Shown here piece by piece: positions 27,394-38,300 of a DNA stretch of 64,000 nucleotides (positions are counted from its first letter, which is position 1; each line of letters opens with the position of its first letter). The stretch covers positions 19,913-83,912 of the forward strand of contig JAAHFP010000010.1 in assembly GCA_010672925.1 (NCBI GenBank). The letters run 5' to 3'. Position numbers and translations under genes: made by a program. The notes beneath the pieces are model-generated. The model made no database searches and was not told the origin of the DNA. It saw only the letters and a list, made by a program, of their open reading frames with translations. The stretch comes from Symploca sp. SIO1C2 (GTDB lineage Bacteria > Cyanobacteriota > Cyanobacteriia > Cyanobacteriales > Coleofasciculaceae).

Positions 27394-27466
27394 TTGTAGG
27401 GGCGGGTTTAGTGATAATCTAAGCCATTTTACCCAAATATTCCGATCAAAACCCGCCCAACACCAT
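27394..27466. repeat. MITE C copy, inverted relative to 12524
   Basis: It runs from TGTAGGGGCGGGTTTAG to CAAAACCCGCCCAACACC and starts 11 nt after the sorbosone-dehydrogenase stop. Its inverted GGGCGGGTTT ends could also serve as a terminator. Confidence 0.9.
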
Positions 27467-27489
27467 CCCCCGGTTAACACAACCAATCT

Positions 27490-27536
27490 TCAATTCCCAA
27501 TTCTAAATTCTAAATTCTAAATTCTAAATTCATTAC
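27490..27536. repeat. CTAAATT heptad array at protease start
   Basis: Units TTCTAAA end a few bases before the ATG at 27539. Confidence 0.9.
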
Positions 27537-27538
27537 CC

Positions 27539-28549
27539 ATGAAGCGACCTTTATTTTTCTTAGCTATCAGCACCGCTAGTAGCCTGTTTGTCTTAGTTAA
27601 CCAAGTCCGCATTTCCCCAAAAGAGACAGTTAAAGAAACTGTTGAAGTTGTTGAAGTAGATTCTACGGGTATCTTACATATACGACCAGATGGATCAGCG
27701 GAATTACCAACCTTAGGTTCCGGTTCAGGAGTATATCTTGGTCACGGCATAGTTCTCACTAATTGGCATATCGCAACCTATGCTGCTCTTTTACTTTGGG
27801 GGGACTTTAGTTTACCTCCGGAAGAACAACTAATTACCTATGAATTAGGGGATGCTACCAATGTATTAGCTGACTCTTGGATTTGTCCTGTGGAATTTAA
27901 CTTGGACTCAAAAAATACTGATGACCCAATATACGAAGTAAGTCCTACGAAAAATGATGACGACTGTATTCCTTCTGACCTGACCTCATGGATAACATTT
28001 AAACCATCAACACCGGAGTCGTCTTTATCGATTACCCCTGTTCCTTTAGAAGAATTACTCTTTGTAGACCGTGACCTAGAATTAGCCATTGTCAAACTAG
28101 ATGACGCTGAATTGGCAGAAACTTCCATTACACCGCCTTGTTTATCAACAGTTCCCATGAAACAAGGAGAAACTGTAACGATTACAAGCCATGTTTCTGG
28201 GGTTTATCCAGCAGTAACGGTGACAGCAACGGTAAAGGATGAGCAACCCAAGCTACTGCTTGACCCGGATGAACGTATTCCGATGGAAAATAGGTATGCG
28301 GCAATGTCCATTGTTGCCACTATTCCTGCAGAGGAAGCTGGTAAAGTTGGCCCTGGTTCTTCAGGAGGACCAGTCTTTAATGAACAGGGCAACTTGGTGG
28401 GTTTGGTATGGACAGGACGAGGATTAGCTGATGGGAGTAAAGAAGTATGGTTTACTCCAACGGTAAGTTGGTTACCGCTGCTAGAGCAAGCCGAAATTCC
28501 TGATGATGATTTACGTAAGGTTTTGGATACACCTTGTCCTACTTTATAG
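27539..28549 (+). CDS. Trypsin-like serine protease, exported
   Basis: This 336-residue protein has an N-terminal signal or anchor (4-23) and a chymotrypsin-fold domain. The triad is visible as VLTNWHIAT (His77), DLELAIVKLD (Asp, about 178) and GPGSSGGPVFN (Ser, about 279). An insertion of about 60 acidic residues lies between His and Asp. It has no PDZ domain, so it is not a standard HtrA/Deg protease. The stop codon lies in the terminal repeat of a MITE, so the native C-terminus may have been altered. Confidence 0.87.
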   Translation: MKRPLFFLAISTASSLFVLVNQVRISPKETVKETVEVVEVDSTGILHIRPDGSAELPTLGSGSGVYLGHGIVLTNWHIATYAALLLWGDFSLPPEEQLITYELGDATNVLADSWICPVEFNLDSKNTDDPIYEVSPTKNDDDCIPSDLTSWITFKPSTPESSLSITPVPLEELLFVDRDLELAIVKLDDAELAETSITPPCLSTVPMKQGETVTITSHVSGVYPAVTVTATVKDEQPKLLLDPDERIPMENRYAAMSIVATIPAEEAGKVGPGSSGGPVFNEQGNLVGLVWTGRGLADGSKEVWFTPTVSWLPLLEQAEIPDDDLRKVLDTPCPTL

Positions 28550-28652
28550 CGTTTCTCATTGGAATGAGGTACAAAGTTTCTGGTTTTCACCGAATGGGGA
28601 ATGGGGAATAGGGAATAGGAAATGTACCTCACTCTTATTGAGAAATGCTGTA
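28545..28652. repeat. MITE E
   Basis: TATAGCGTTTCTCATT at the left pairs with AGAAATGCTGTA at the right, and AATGAGGTACA with TGTACCTCA. GGGGAAT/GGGAATA heptads fill the centre. The stop codon of the protease (28547-28549) lies in its left end. Partial relatives with TGTACCTCACG are near 16.2, 40.1 and 44.7 kb. Confidence 0.85.
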
Positions 28653-29352
28653 GATGTTACCATTACAATTGATTCTCCTTGGCAGTTCTGATTTAACTTT
28701 AGTGGGAATCGTGTCTTCTCTCTACGATAAATGAACTCTTTCTAACCCTAAGTATAGCGATCGCATCCAGATGTCTGATTTTTTGAAAAAGTTTGGCATC
28801 TTTTCGGGAAATGCTTTTCAGGTTACTACACATTTACCACACCTTATGCCCAGAGAGTAGTTTGGGTTATATTTTGGGATTTAATTTTGCTCAAGTACCA
28901 ATCTTCAGGCCAAGACATCAGTAATATCACTGAGTAATTTTCACAAAAGAAAACATGTGTGAAATTATTTTTTTGATATACAAAATTGCAAAAAAATGCT
29001 AAATTAGTGAGGCTTGAATTGGCATCAACTCTTTATTGTTAATGTCAATAAACTTCTAGTTCTCTCTGAATTAATAGCAATAGTATCCAGGAGTATCCCA
29101 GAGTTGCATCATCATTTAGTTAGATATCAGTACCTTAGCCAAAAAGCTGACAGCTGACAGATAATTAGTGAGACTCTACATATATAAAAATAGGATACTC
29201 TCTAGTAACCAGTACCTACCGTAGGGTGTGTTAGCAAAGCGTAACGCACCGCATCGCAGGTACAATTTTCTCAAAAATCTCCTTAGTGAGATTCTGCACT
29301 ATATATGCAAAAGTAGGATATTTTCTAGTAACCAGTAAATAAAATTTAGAAT
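28653..29352. other. Intergenic region with duplicated leader segment
   Basis: A 50-55 bp segment (TTAGTGAGACTCTACATATA ... CTAGTAACCAGTA) at 29165-29214 recurs at 29283-29337. The copies flank a repeat D element (29216-29264), and the second copy ends 15 nt before the FHA gene. No gene is seen in the remaining sequence. Confidence 0.8.
29165..29337 (+). repeat. Direct repeat pair around repeat D
   Basis: Copies at 29165-29214 and 29283-29337, about 80% identical by eye, with TATATA-like stretches that could be promoter elements. Confidence 0.8.
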
Positions 29353-31398
29353 ATGCAATTAGAACTAAAGCTTCTTGATCGAAGTGCTTTAACTTGGACA
29401 CTTGAATCAAGTAATGGCACTTATATTGTTGGCAGTCATGCCCAATCTGATGTTACTCTGCCATACAGTGGCTTTGTCTCCGAGAAACATCTAGAACTCA
29501 GTTACGATATCCAAGAGTCTAAATGGTATCTTAAAGATTTAAATAGTGAGCCTGGAACTTTTATCGAAAAGCGTCAGATCCCTCCAGAGACGCCAATCCC
29601 CATTAGAGGTCAAACTTATATTAATCTAGGAGGCAATTTAAAGCTACTAGCTACCCCTGGAGAAACAAGCAGTTCAGCAACCAAATCAGCTGCACTCAAA
29701 ACCTCAACTCGGTTATTGTGCGGTTATGCTTATCTAGGGGGAATGTTTCATGGTTTTGAGTTGCTCAATCAGTTACGTTGCGATCCCTACAAAGCTCAAA
29801 TTCCTGGTTCTGGCTTAGATTTAGAAAAGATTACTCTACATGCTACTCAATCTGTCCTCACTTCCTCGGGTTATGGGCTTTTTGCCTTACTGGTTACCAT
29901 AATCCAAATTTGGATAGTGCTAGTTTTTGGTTGGAATACCACTATACAACTTCTTATTGCCTTGATTCCTGCCTCGACAACAGCTTATGAGTTATTTTAC
30001 TTGAGATGGTCTAGAGCAAGTAAATTTCTCAAAAAAAATTATCAATACAGTGATAAATTTATGGAGATAGAATATGAACCAGTCCGTGAAATAGTTAAAT
30101 TTTTCAAACAACAAATATTCGAGAAAGAAGAAAAGATTTCACAAAATATTATTATCTTCGGAGGAGATAATCCTTTTTTGGGAGCTGGAGAGCGAATTCC
30201 TAACTCTAGTTGGACTATTCCTATCACACGCAAATCTGCACCAAAACAGGAAGAAGAACTACTGAATAGGAACAAATTTGTTGCTACAGCTACTACTGGA
30301 AAACCTGAAATAATTGATATTCCTCATCATGAATTTTATCAGGTAGCCGATCAAGGTATTTCTAGACTAGGTTTGCCAAACTTAGAAATATCTTCCCAAT
30401 TGTTTGTAGATGGCTTTGAGCTAGAGGCAGACCAACAAATTCTTATAAACCCTACAACTAGACCTGCTATATTAGCCCTAGATGATCCAATTTGGATACA
30501 AGAAAATCCAGCAAGTTCTAAACGCTCATACCGAGTATATCGATATGTGGATATGGAACGGGATTATGTACTTTCATTTTTCCTGCGTTTTTATAATGTC
30601 GGGGCTATTACCTTCGTGGAATCATCTGCTTACATTTTGCCCGGAATAGATCGAGACCGGTTTAGTTTAACTTCGACTCTTGATAGTAATAAATTTTTGC
30701 AGATACTGAAAACATTGTTAGCGGCTATAATTTTAGTACCTGGACTATACATTCCTTTAGCTATTTGGTATATAGCTACATTTAGCTTTAATGCCATTAT
30801 GTGGAAAATTAACAATCATCGGCAGCAACGAGCAGCAGAGTTTCAAGAAGAATATAACTACGGAATTCCTTACACTTTTCGTGAATTTATTTCAGAAAAA
30901 CTGAATCTCGAAGTTAATCGTAGTTTTGACAGAGGTCGCGGAGTCAAAAATGATACTGGATTTAAATTGGATTTTCGGTTCAAAAAAATCATCACTAATC
31001 CAATTCTCTTGCTTTTTTTGTTTATTTTTGGTGCATTTTTAATTATACCTGGATTAATAGGAATTATTATTTATTACATTTTTAGATTTTATCGTAATCC
31101 AACTAAAGAGATTAAAACTAACTTAGACTACTATGGAACACAAGATTTATTAATGTATTGGCAAGCTATTCAAGATTCTATATTTAGAAATACAGTGAAA
31201 TTACTAAGAAGTAATAACATTGATACATCGCAACTAGAACAAATACTTCAACAAATTGTTAACAATGGAGTTATCGTCAATGCGAATAATCTATCCGGCA
31301 ATGTTAATCAAATACAAAATAGCGGAGTTGTAGGTGGAGTTTCTATGGGAGGAGGAACTATCTCTAATGTTAATGCTAATCAATCACTATCTTCTTAA
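29353..31398 (+). CDS. FHA-domain polytopic membrane protein
   Basis: This 681-residue protein begins with an FHA domain (about 1-95; GSHAQSDVTLPY, VSEKHLEL, LNSEPGTFIE), a phospho-threonine-binding module. Membrane segments follow at about 172-215, 443-480 and 550-582, with polar regions between. It ends in an Asn/Gly-rich tail with GVVGGVSMGGGTISNV. That tail is shared with the 33-codon ORF just downstream. I do not know this architecture. It may sense Ser/Thr-kinase signals at the membrane; the tail resembles Gly/Asn-rich termini of effector-associated proteins (inference). Confidence 0.75.
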   Translation: MQLELKLLDRSALTWTLESSNGTYIVGSHAQSDVTLPYSGFVSEKHLELSYDIQESKWYLKDLNSEPGTFIEKRQIPPETPIPIRGQTYINLGGNLKLLATPGETSSSATKSAALKTSTRLLCGYAYLGGMFHGFELLNQLRCDPYKAQIPGSGLDLEKITLHATQSVLTSSGYGLFALLVTIIQIWIVLVFGWNTTIQLLIALIPASTTAYELFYLRWSRASKFLKKNYQYSDKFMEIEYEPVREIVKFFKQQIFEKEEKISQNIIIFGGDNPFLGAGERIPNSSWTIPITRKSAPKQEEELLNRNKFVATATTGKPEIIDIPHHEFYQVADQGISRLGLPNLEISSQLFVDGFELEADQQILINPTTRPAILALDDPIWIQENPASSKRSYRVYRYVDMERDYVLSFFLRFYNVGAITFVESSAYILPGIDRDRFSLTSTLDSNKFLQILKTLLAAIILVPGLYIPLAIWYIATFSFNAIMWKINNHRQQRAAEFQEEYNYGIPYTFREFISEKLNLEVNRSFDRGRGVKNDTGFKLDFRFKKIITNPILLLFLFIFGAFLIIPGLIGIIIYYIFRFYRNPTKEIKTNLDYYGTQDLLMYWQAIQDSIFRNTVKLLRSNNIDTSQLEQILQQIVNNGVIVNANNLSGNVNQIQNSGVVGGVSMGGGTISNVNANQSLSS

Positions 31399-31480
31399 AG
31401 GAAAATATGTTTTCTATAAGTGACACCTAAAGTCAAGTGTGATATAACCATTAAAGAGAAACTTGTCAAGGATAACAATC

Positions 31481-31582
31481 ATGTCAGAATCAAGCAATAC
31501 AAATAAGGTCAATATTAGTAGTGGCTCTGTAGGTGGAATCAATATGGGAGGAGGTATGATGGAAAATGTTACATGCAACTAA
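31481..31582 (+). CDS. 33-residue ORF similar to the FHA protein tail
   Basis: The product begins MSESSNTNKVNISSGSVGG and contains INMGGGMMENV, matching the VVGGVSMGGGTISNV tail of the preceding protein. It starts 82 nt after that gene. It is either a small tail-like peptide or, more likely, the beginning of a paralogous gene truncated by recombination, since unrelated sequence of a minus-strand gene begins where it ends. Confidence 0.45.
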   Translation: MSESSNTNKVNISSGSVGGINMGGGMMENVTCN

Positions 31583-31675
31583 ACGTATGCGATCGCGCAC
31601 ATTGGCAAAGTCTGGTAACTTTTGAATAATGCTGGTTAGTCGTCGAAAATCAGGCTGAGATAGTTGAATAGTCAC
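31568..31675 (-). pseudogene. Fragment resembling an effector-associated domain start
   Basis: The minus-strand frame from 31675 reads MTIQLSQPDFRRLTSIIQKL and continues PDFANVRDRIRLV. I know this pattern from N-terminal adaptor (effector-associated, EAD-like) domains of cyanobacterial conflict proteins. After about 36 residues the frame runs into the antisense of the mini-ORF. It is a truncated remnant at best. Confidence 0.35.
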
Positions 31676-31781
31676 AGTTACTGTTCCTATGTGAGAGGAC
31701 TATTCTATTTTGGCTTGGGGAAAGATTTAAGAGCGATCGCTTATTGTTATGTTGTTCGTAGGCGATTGGGTAAAAATGATT

Positions 31782-31827
31782 ATACCTGTGATACGGTGCG
31801 TTACGCTGCGCTAACACACCCTACGAG
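31782..31827. repeat. Repeat D, inverted copy
   Basis: GTGCGTTACGCTGCGCTAAC then ACACCCTACGA is the reverse complement of the copies at 10935 and 29216. Confidence 0.9.
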
Positions 31828-32034
31828 CTTCGAGCCAGGGAAGTAAAATGATTTTTCCTAGTTGTAATTATTGTAATTTTTTGCTATCCTATTGATAATG
31901 GGATAGATGTGCACCTGTAAGGTATAAACTGCTATTAGTGACTTTAAAAAAATATTGTGGAACTGGCATCTTGCCAGTCAACGACAGCGTTAAACTCAAA
32001 TAACTTTGCGATCGCGTTTGATAATTTATCCCTG

Positions 32035-32210
32035 TTAGCAAACAGCATATCCAGTAAATTGTCGCTTGAAGGGAGATTTAAACCCCAAGACTATATCCTG
32101 CTGTGGGACTCCAGCCTCAACCAGTTCATTGGCAACACCGACTTCTGTACCATCACTCTGAATCCAAATTTTGTCCCCTTTGATATCAATGTGAATTAGG
32201 CTTCCATATG
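32035..32210 (-). pseudogene. xisI: xisI remnant (C-terminal half)
   Basis: The minus strand reads LIHIDIKGDKIWIQSDGTEV, then ANELVEAGVPQQDIVLGF, then KSPFKRQFTGYAVC and a stop. This is the C-terminal half of XisI, the fdxN-element excision control factor family. The reading frame enters a MITE B copy at 32211, and the N-terminal half and xisH are absent. The short plus-strand frame over this region is an antisense artefact. Confidence 0.8.
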
Positions 32211-32316
32211 TATAGCAACCGCCAAGGCGATTAGGACAAAGACAAGGGGCTTAAGCCCCTTGTTAACTAACTTACCTTACTTGAGAAATGTCTTAACCGC
32301 CCTGGCGACTGCTATA
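32211..32316. repeat. MITE B, compact copy with full inverted ends
   Basis: TATAGCAACCGCCAAGGCGA at the left and CCTGGCGACTGCTATA at the right form ~28-bp inverted repeats. A perfect palindrome ACAAGGGGCTTAAGCCCCTT (32242-32263) is inside. It abuts the xisI remnant. Confidence 0.93.
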
Positions 32317-32399
32317 ATTTTTTTTTCTTTGTGCTCTTTGTGTCTTTGTGGTTTATTCACACCAAACGATAAATTATCACCTTACACTCTCCTCTTACC

Positions 32400-35300
32400 T
32401 CACCATGGACTTCCTATCATCGTAAAAGCAGCCCAATAATAAGGATGGGATAACTTTTGATTTCCTTGGGCTGCCATATCTGGTGGTAAAGGGATTTCCT
32501 CTAATTGTTCTAGCCCTTGCAATTTACCGTTTTCCAAACGAATTTTCCCTTGCAGCATGGCAATTTGTGCTTGCCGCAGCGCCTCTGCCTTAATTGTGAC
32601 CTCTGGTTTTCTCAACTGCTCATAGAACCCACTCATCAGTGCCAGAGTTCCTTCGTCATTGACAAGCCACAAACTCGCTAGGGCTGACTTTACCCCAGCT
32701 TGCACTGCTAACCCCGCAAAACCAAGCTCTACTTCCACATCACCTACCGCCGTGTTACAGGCACTCAAGACTAATAACTCAACTTGGGGTGGGTTATACC
32801 AACCCATCTGCCGTATTTGGTCGAATCTCAGTTGAGTATCCCACAGCTGTATATAGGAATTACTGCTATCTCCTGATTGGAAGTCAGCGTGGGTAGCGAG
32901 GTGAATGATTTCAAAGGGTTGACGCCGACTGTGAGTTTTGAGATTATTTAAAGTGAACTCTTCATTAAGGAAAGGTGTTCCTGACCACAACTGCTGGGTA
33001 ATTACCTCTAGTTCCACTGGCACTGCGGGCAAAGGACGTAGGGATTGGAATTCTGAGGCTCCCATCCCCAGGACTTGGGAATTTTGCAGCTTTGTGTAGG
33101 TGCTATTAGTAAGGCTGACACTAGGGATAGTACCAAGACTGTATTTTTCTACCAGAAACTGCTCACCATCATGAAGGGCTGCCATAGGTACAAGACGCAA
33201 ACCTGCATCCATAGAGTAGATAAGGGTGTCGATACCTAGGGCTTCTAACTGAGATTCAATAGGCTTAACGAGCCACTGGTAGAGCTGTTGAGCTGGTTTC
33301 CGGTAACGACGGGGACGTGCTAAATCAGTGACAGCTTCTCGGAACTCCTCTAAAGTCTGCTGCCTAGCAGTGGCATTGGCTTCTGGGATAATTTTGCGCA
33401 CGGGAGGACCTTCTGGCAAAACCATCACCAATTCTAATTGTTCTGGGTGGGTAAGGGCATAGACAATAACTGGATTAGTAGCGGTTTGCTCCTTAACAGT
33501 AGTGAGAATTTGACGAATAGTTTCGACACTGACTTCTTGCTTGAGGATATCTTCACCTAAGTACTCCTCATATTCAGCGGTCAAACTGTCCTCAATTTCC
33601 GGGATAGCTTCATTAATTCTGAGCGAGTCAAAGTTGACGTCGGGATGCTCCAAATCAATTTGTAGAACTTGTTCATCAAGAAGGCTCAATAGAACATTGT
33701 AGTTTTGCTCAAAGTCTTGATTAACCGACAATTGAGCTCCTACCAAGTCTGCACTCAGAGACGCTAGGAATTGAAAGGGATCGTCGGATGGCGCTACTTG
33801 CCTTCTGGAAACCAGTAGTTGTATCAAGGATGCAGCTACTTGACTTCCAGAAACCAGTGGTTGTATCGGGGGAGAAAGGGGTTCATCGACAGAGATGATT
33901 TGAATCCCTCCCTGAGTATTAGTGTTGAAAAAGCTTTGATTGGGGATAATAGTTTGTATCGGCAGGAGATTGCCAGTGGTAATGGCAGCAGCAGTTCCAT
34001 TAATATCTGCACTGCCAACAGTAAAGGGAGTAATGCCTGCACCACCGTGGCGGATAATGATTGTGCCACCAGCTGAGACACCGCCAGTGGAAATGCTGGC
34101 AGGTATAAGATTGGCATCAAGGAAGGAACCAGTGGCTTGAAAGAAGCCAGGAGTAGTAACTTCGACATTTCCTCCCTCCCCGGATGCCGCTGCACCATCT
34201 GTGCCTCCTTGAGTATCTATGGTAGTGACTTGAATACCAGCACCAGCCCTCAGGTTAACCTTGCCTCCATCTCCAAATACGGATTGAGTGTTAATGGCTC
34301 CTGTGGTGAGTCTGTTAATTGCACTGACAGTGATGTCACCACCTTTACCAATCGTCGAGTTGGATATCAAAGCACCTGGAATTAAACCAAAGGTTGTATT
34401 GATGTCACCTCCACTATCAAGGCTAATATTGCCACCATTGCTTACTAAGCTACTAGCAAAAATGTTATTGATGTTAATGTTGCCAGCAGCTGAGAGACTG
34501 ACATCCCCACCAACTCCGTTTGCACTAACAGTAGCAATGTTGGTAGTGTTGATGGCACCGTTGTTGCTAGTGAGGCTGACATTCCCTCCTTGTTTTTCTC
34601 CTGCGGCGTTGATGATTTGAGCTGTCTGGATATTGCCAGCAGCTGAGAGGGTGACATTTCCTGCAAATCCACTTTCACTAAAACTCGCTAGCAAATCGGT
34701 AATGTTAATGGCACCATTGTTGCTGGTGAGACTGATATCTCCTCCTTGTTGTTCTCCTGCGGAGATGATTTGAGCTGTTTGGATATCACCAGCAGCTGAG
34801 AGGGTAATGTTACCTCCTGAGCCAGTGATAGAATTGGTGTTGAGTATACCGCCCCTACTGTCGATGTTACCATTAGAGCTGCTGAGGTTAATCCCAGCAG
34901 GGGCAATAATGTTTCCTGTAAGAATATCGCTACCCGCACTCAAGCCGTTATTCTCTACTAGCGTCTGTCCAGCAATAATAGTATTGATGGTAATATCGCC
35001 ACTAGCATTATGGGTTTTACCTGCACCATCTCGCAGCACAATTTCCACATTACCGCTGCCAGCATTAAGGGTAGTACCAAGTGCCATGGTGATTGTGGCA
35101 TTACCTGGATCACGAAAGCTGTCTAGCACCCCATTGGCAGTAGTTTCATTGGCAATTAGGTTAAGATTGCCGTTATCAGTGAAAATATCAGCATTGATTA
35201 ACAACGAACGTCCAGCCTGGAAAATAAGATCACCACCTTTACCATTAGGATTATTGGTAATGATCGGACTGTTGAGGGTAATATCATTGTTGGCTTGCAG

Positions 35301-38300
35301 CCTAACTTCTGTGCCAGTATTAGTGATTTGAGTCAGTAACTGAGGGTTAATAGTAATGCTGCGGTCTGGAAAATAGCTGAAGGTAAGGGAAGACGGGTTG
35401 GCAATGCCGATATCTACTCGTCCACTTGTATCATTGGCATTACGGCTAGCGATAAGGTAGTTGCCGTTTTCCAATGCTGTGATATTGTCGCTGCCGAAAA
35501 AGTCGAAAGCCGCAGCGCCGGAAATGCGGTTAATCTCAGCTCCAGTAGTGCCGTTGGCTAAAATTACTGTCCCGGCATTCTCAATCCCACCAATATCTGC
35601 AAATTGGTTACCGAAGACAAAGTTGTCATTGCTCAATGCTGTGATATCCCCGTTGCCGAAAGAGTCATCAGGGTTAGTACCGGAAATACGATTAATCTCA
35701 TCCCCAGTAGTGCCGTTGGCTAAAATCACTGTCCCTGCATTTTCTATCCCATCAATGTCGGCAAGTTGGTTGCCGAAAACAAAATTGCCATTACTCAAAG
35801 CTGTGATGTCGTTGACGCCGAAACGGTCATCAGGGTTAGTACCAGAAATGCGGTTAATCTCAACTCCAGTAGTGCCGTTGGCTAAAATTACTGTCCCAGC
35901 ATTCTGCATACCATCAATTTCTGCCCGGGAATTGCCGAAGACAAAATTGCCATTGCTCAAAGCTGTGATGTCACGATCGCCGAAACGGTCTTCAGGGTTA
36001 CTACCGGAGATACGATTAATCTCAGCCCCAGTAGTGCCGTTGGCTAAAATTACTGTCCCGACATTCTGCATCCCAGCAATGTCTGCAACTTGGTTACCGA
36101 AGACAAAATTGTCATTACCCAATGCTATGATTTCCCCGTCGCCGAAAAAATCAAAGGCGACAGCACCGGAAATACGGTTAATCTCAGCCCCAGTAGTGCC
36201 ATTAGCCAAAATCACTGTCCCGGCATTCTGTATATTGTTAATATCAGCACTTGGGTTGCCGAAAACAAAATTGCCATTGCTCAATGCTGTGATGTTACCG
36301 ATACCGAAACGGTCCTGAGGTAAAGCACCGGAGATACGATTAATTTCAGCCCCAGTAGTGCCATTAGCCAAAATCACTGTCCCGGCATCCTGTGTCCCAC
36401 CAATGTCTGCAAATTGGTTACCGAAGACAAAATTGCCATTACTTAAAGCTGTAATATCATCACTGCCGAAACGGTCAAAATCGACAGCACCGGAAATGCG
36501 ATTAATCTCAGCCCCAGTAGTGCCGTTGGCTAAAATTACTGTCCCGGCATCCTGCATATTGTTAATATCAGCACTTGGGTTGCTGAAGACAAAGTTGCCA
36601 TTACTCAATGCTGTGATCTCATCACCACCGAAAAAGTCATCAGGGTTAGCACCGGAAATACGATTAATCTCATCCCCAGTGATGCCATTGGCTAAAATTA
36701 CTGTCCCGGCATTCTCAATTCCACCAATATCAGCAACTCGATTACCGAAGACAAAATTGCCATTGCTTAAAGCAATGATGTTCTCATTGCCGAAACTGTC
36801 CTCAGGGAAAGCACCATTAATTGTCCCCAATAGCGCCCCTGTATCTGGATTGAACAAATACACTGCCCCAGCATTGTCTGCCACTAAATCATCTCCTGAT
36901 GAAGAGACCACAACATTGCCATTGCTCAAAATGGCGGTATTATCTCCGAATTGATTACCCCCAGCAGGATTAGGGTCAAATAATTGGAAGGAACTACCAC
37001 TAACATTGCTATCAATCGTGATATTTTTAGGGTCAAGCAATAAATGTCCTGCCTCACCATTAGCAGCACTAGCATCTCCCATCCCCGCAAACACCAACTC
37101 ATTCTTACCAGAAACTTCTAGCAAGCCACCATCTCCACTCAATTCCCCTCCCCTCGCGGAGACACTGCCATAAAACTCTGTCAACTGGTCTGACCAAACT
37201 ATTACTTTACCCCCATCCCCCGCAGTTAGGGCATCAGCTGTTAGTGTACTAGCATGGTTGACGAAAGTATTTTGGGCATTAGGAATTGAGAATTGAGAAT
37301 TGGTTTGTCCCTGATAATCACCACCAACTAAAATTTCCCCACCCCTACTATTACCACTGGCATTAACTTCAGCAGCCAGTAACCTGATATCCTGAGCAAA
37401 CAGGTGGACTTCTCCTCCTACCTCTCCCGTCGCCTCAAACTTACCAGAGGTAGTAAGTATTGTATCAACACCACCATTAAAAGCGATCGCACCTCCTTCA
37501 GTACTACCATTTACCAAAGTCAAGGAATTAGCAGTTTGAATTACCCTACCACTGTAGTCAACTGCAATTTCTCCACCACTGCCACTGCTACCAACCGCAC
37601 TAAGAGTTCCAGTGTCGAGGAAATTGGTTGTTTCTACCTTGATACTTCCTCCGGTTGTACCATCTGCGGTAATTTGACCACGATTTTCCAGCAATCGACC
37701 AGTAAGATAGACTTGTCCTCCTGGATTATTGCTGCTGTTAGTTGAAACTTCTCCTTGATTAAGAATGTAACCGCTATTCCCCGTCAGCAAAGTTGGTAAA
37801 TCTACCGGAGTAATTGGTAATACCTGTCCATTGATATCCCTTGGTGGTTCAATTTCCAAACTCAACAAGTTTCCCGATTGACTAATCCGCACCAAATTTT
37901 CCCCCGGCACAGCGGCAATGGTAATCCTGCCTCCTGATGCAGTCAGTTGTCCGGTGTTGACGACACTACCACTTAGTAAGCTTAAATTTTGCCCTTCTCC
38001 TACCGCTAAATCCCCAGCATTGATAATAGTCCCCGATTGAAGCAAATCAAAAGCAAACTGGCTGGGAGTGCCAACTAACTTCTGGTAGTCATTGTTCCCA
38101 AAAGCATTAAACCAATTATCTCCACCAAAGCCTATCCCAGTAGCAGTAGTCGCAGTAAAATCAGCAGGAACATTTAAACTAGCATCAGCCCCAAAAATTA
38201 TCCCTCCTGGGTTCAGCAAAAATAAATTAGAATTTCCTCCCGTTAATTGAATTAAACCATTAATCACCGAGGGGTTACCTCCCACTACCCGCCCCAAAAT

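Noticed and set aside
31957..32199. 80-codon plus-strand ORF
   Set aside because: The complementary strand encodes a clear XisI fragment; the plus-strand ORF is antisense.
33819..37745. Several plus-strand ORFs of 80-285 codons
   Set aside because: They lie opposite the repeat region of the CHAT exoprotein and repeat with its 162-bp period.
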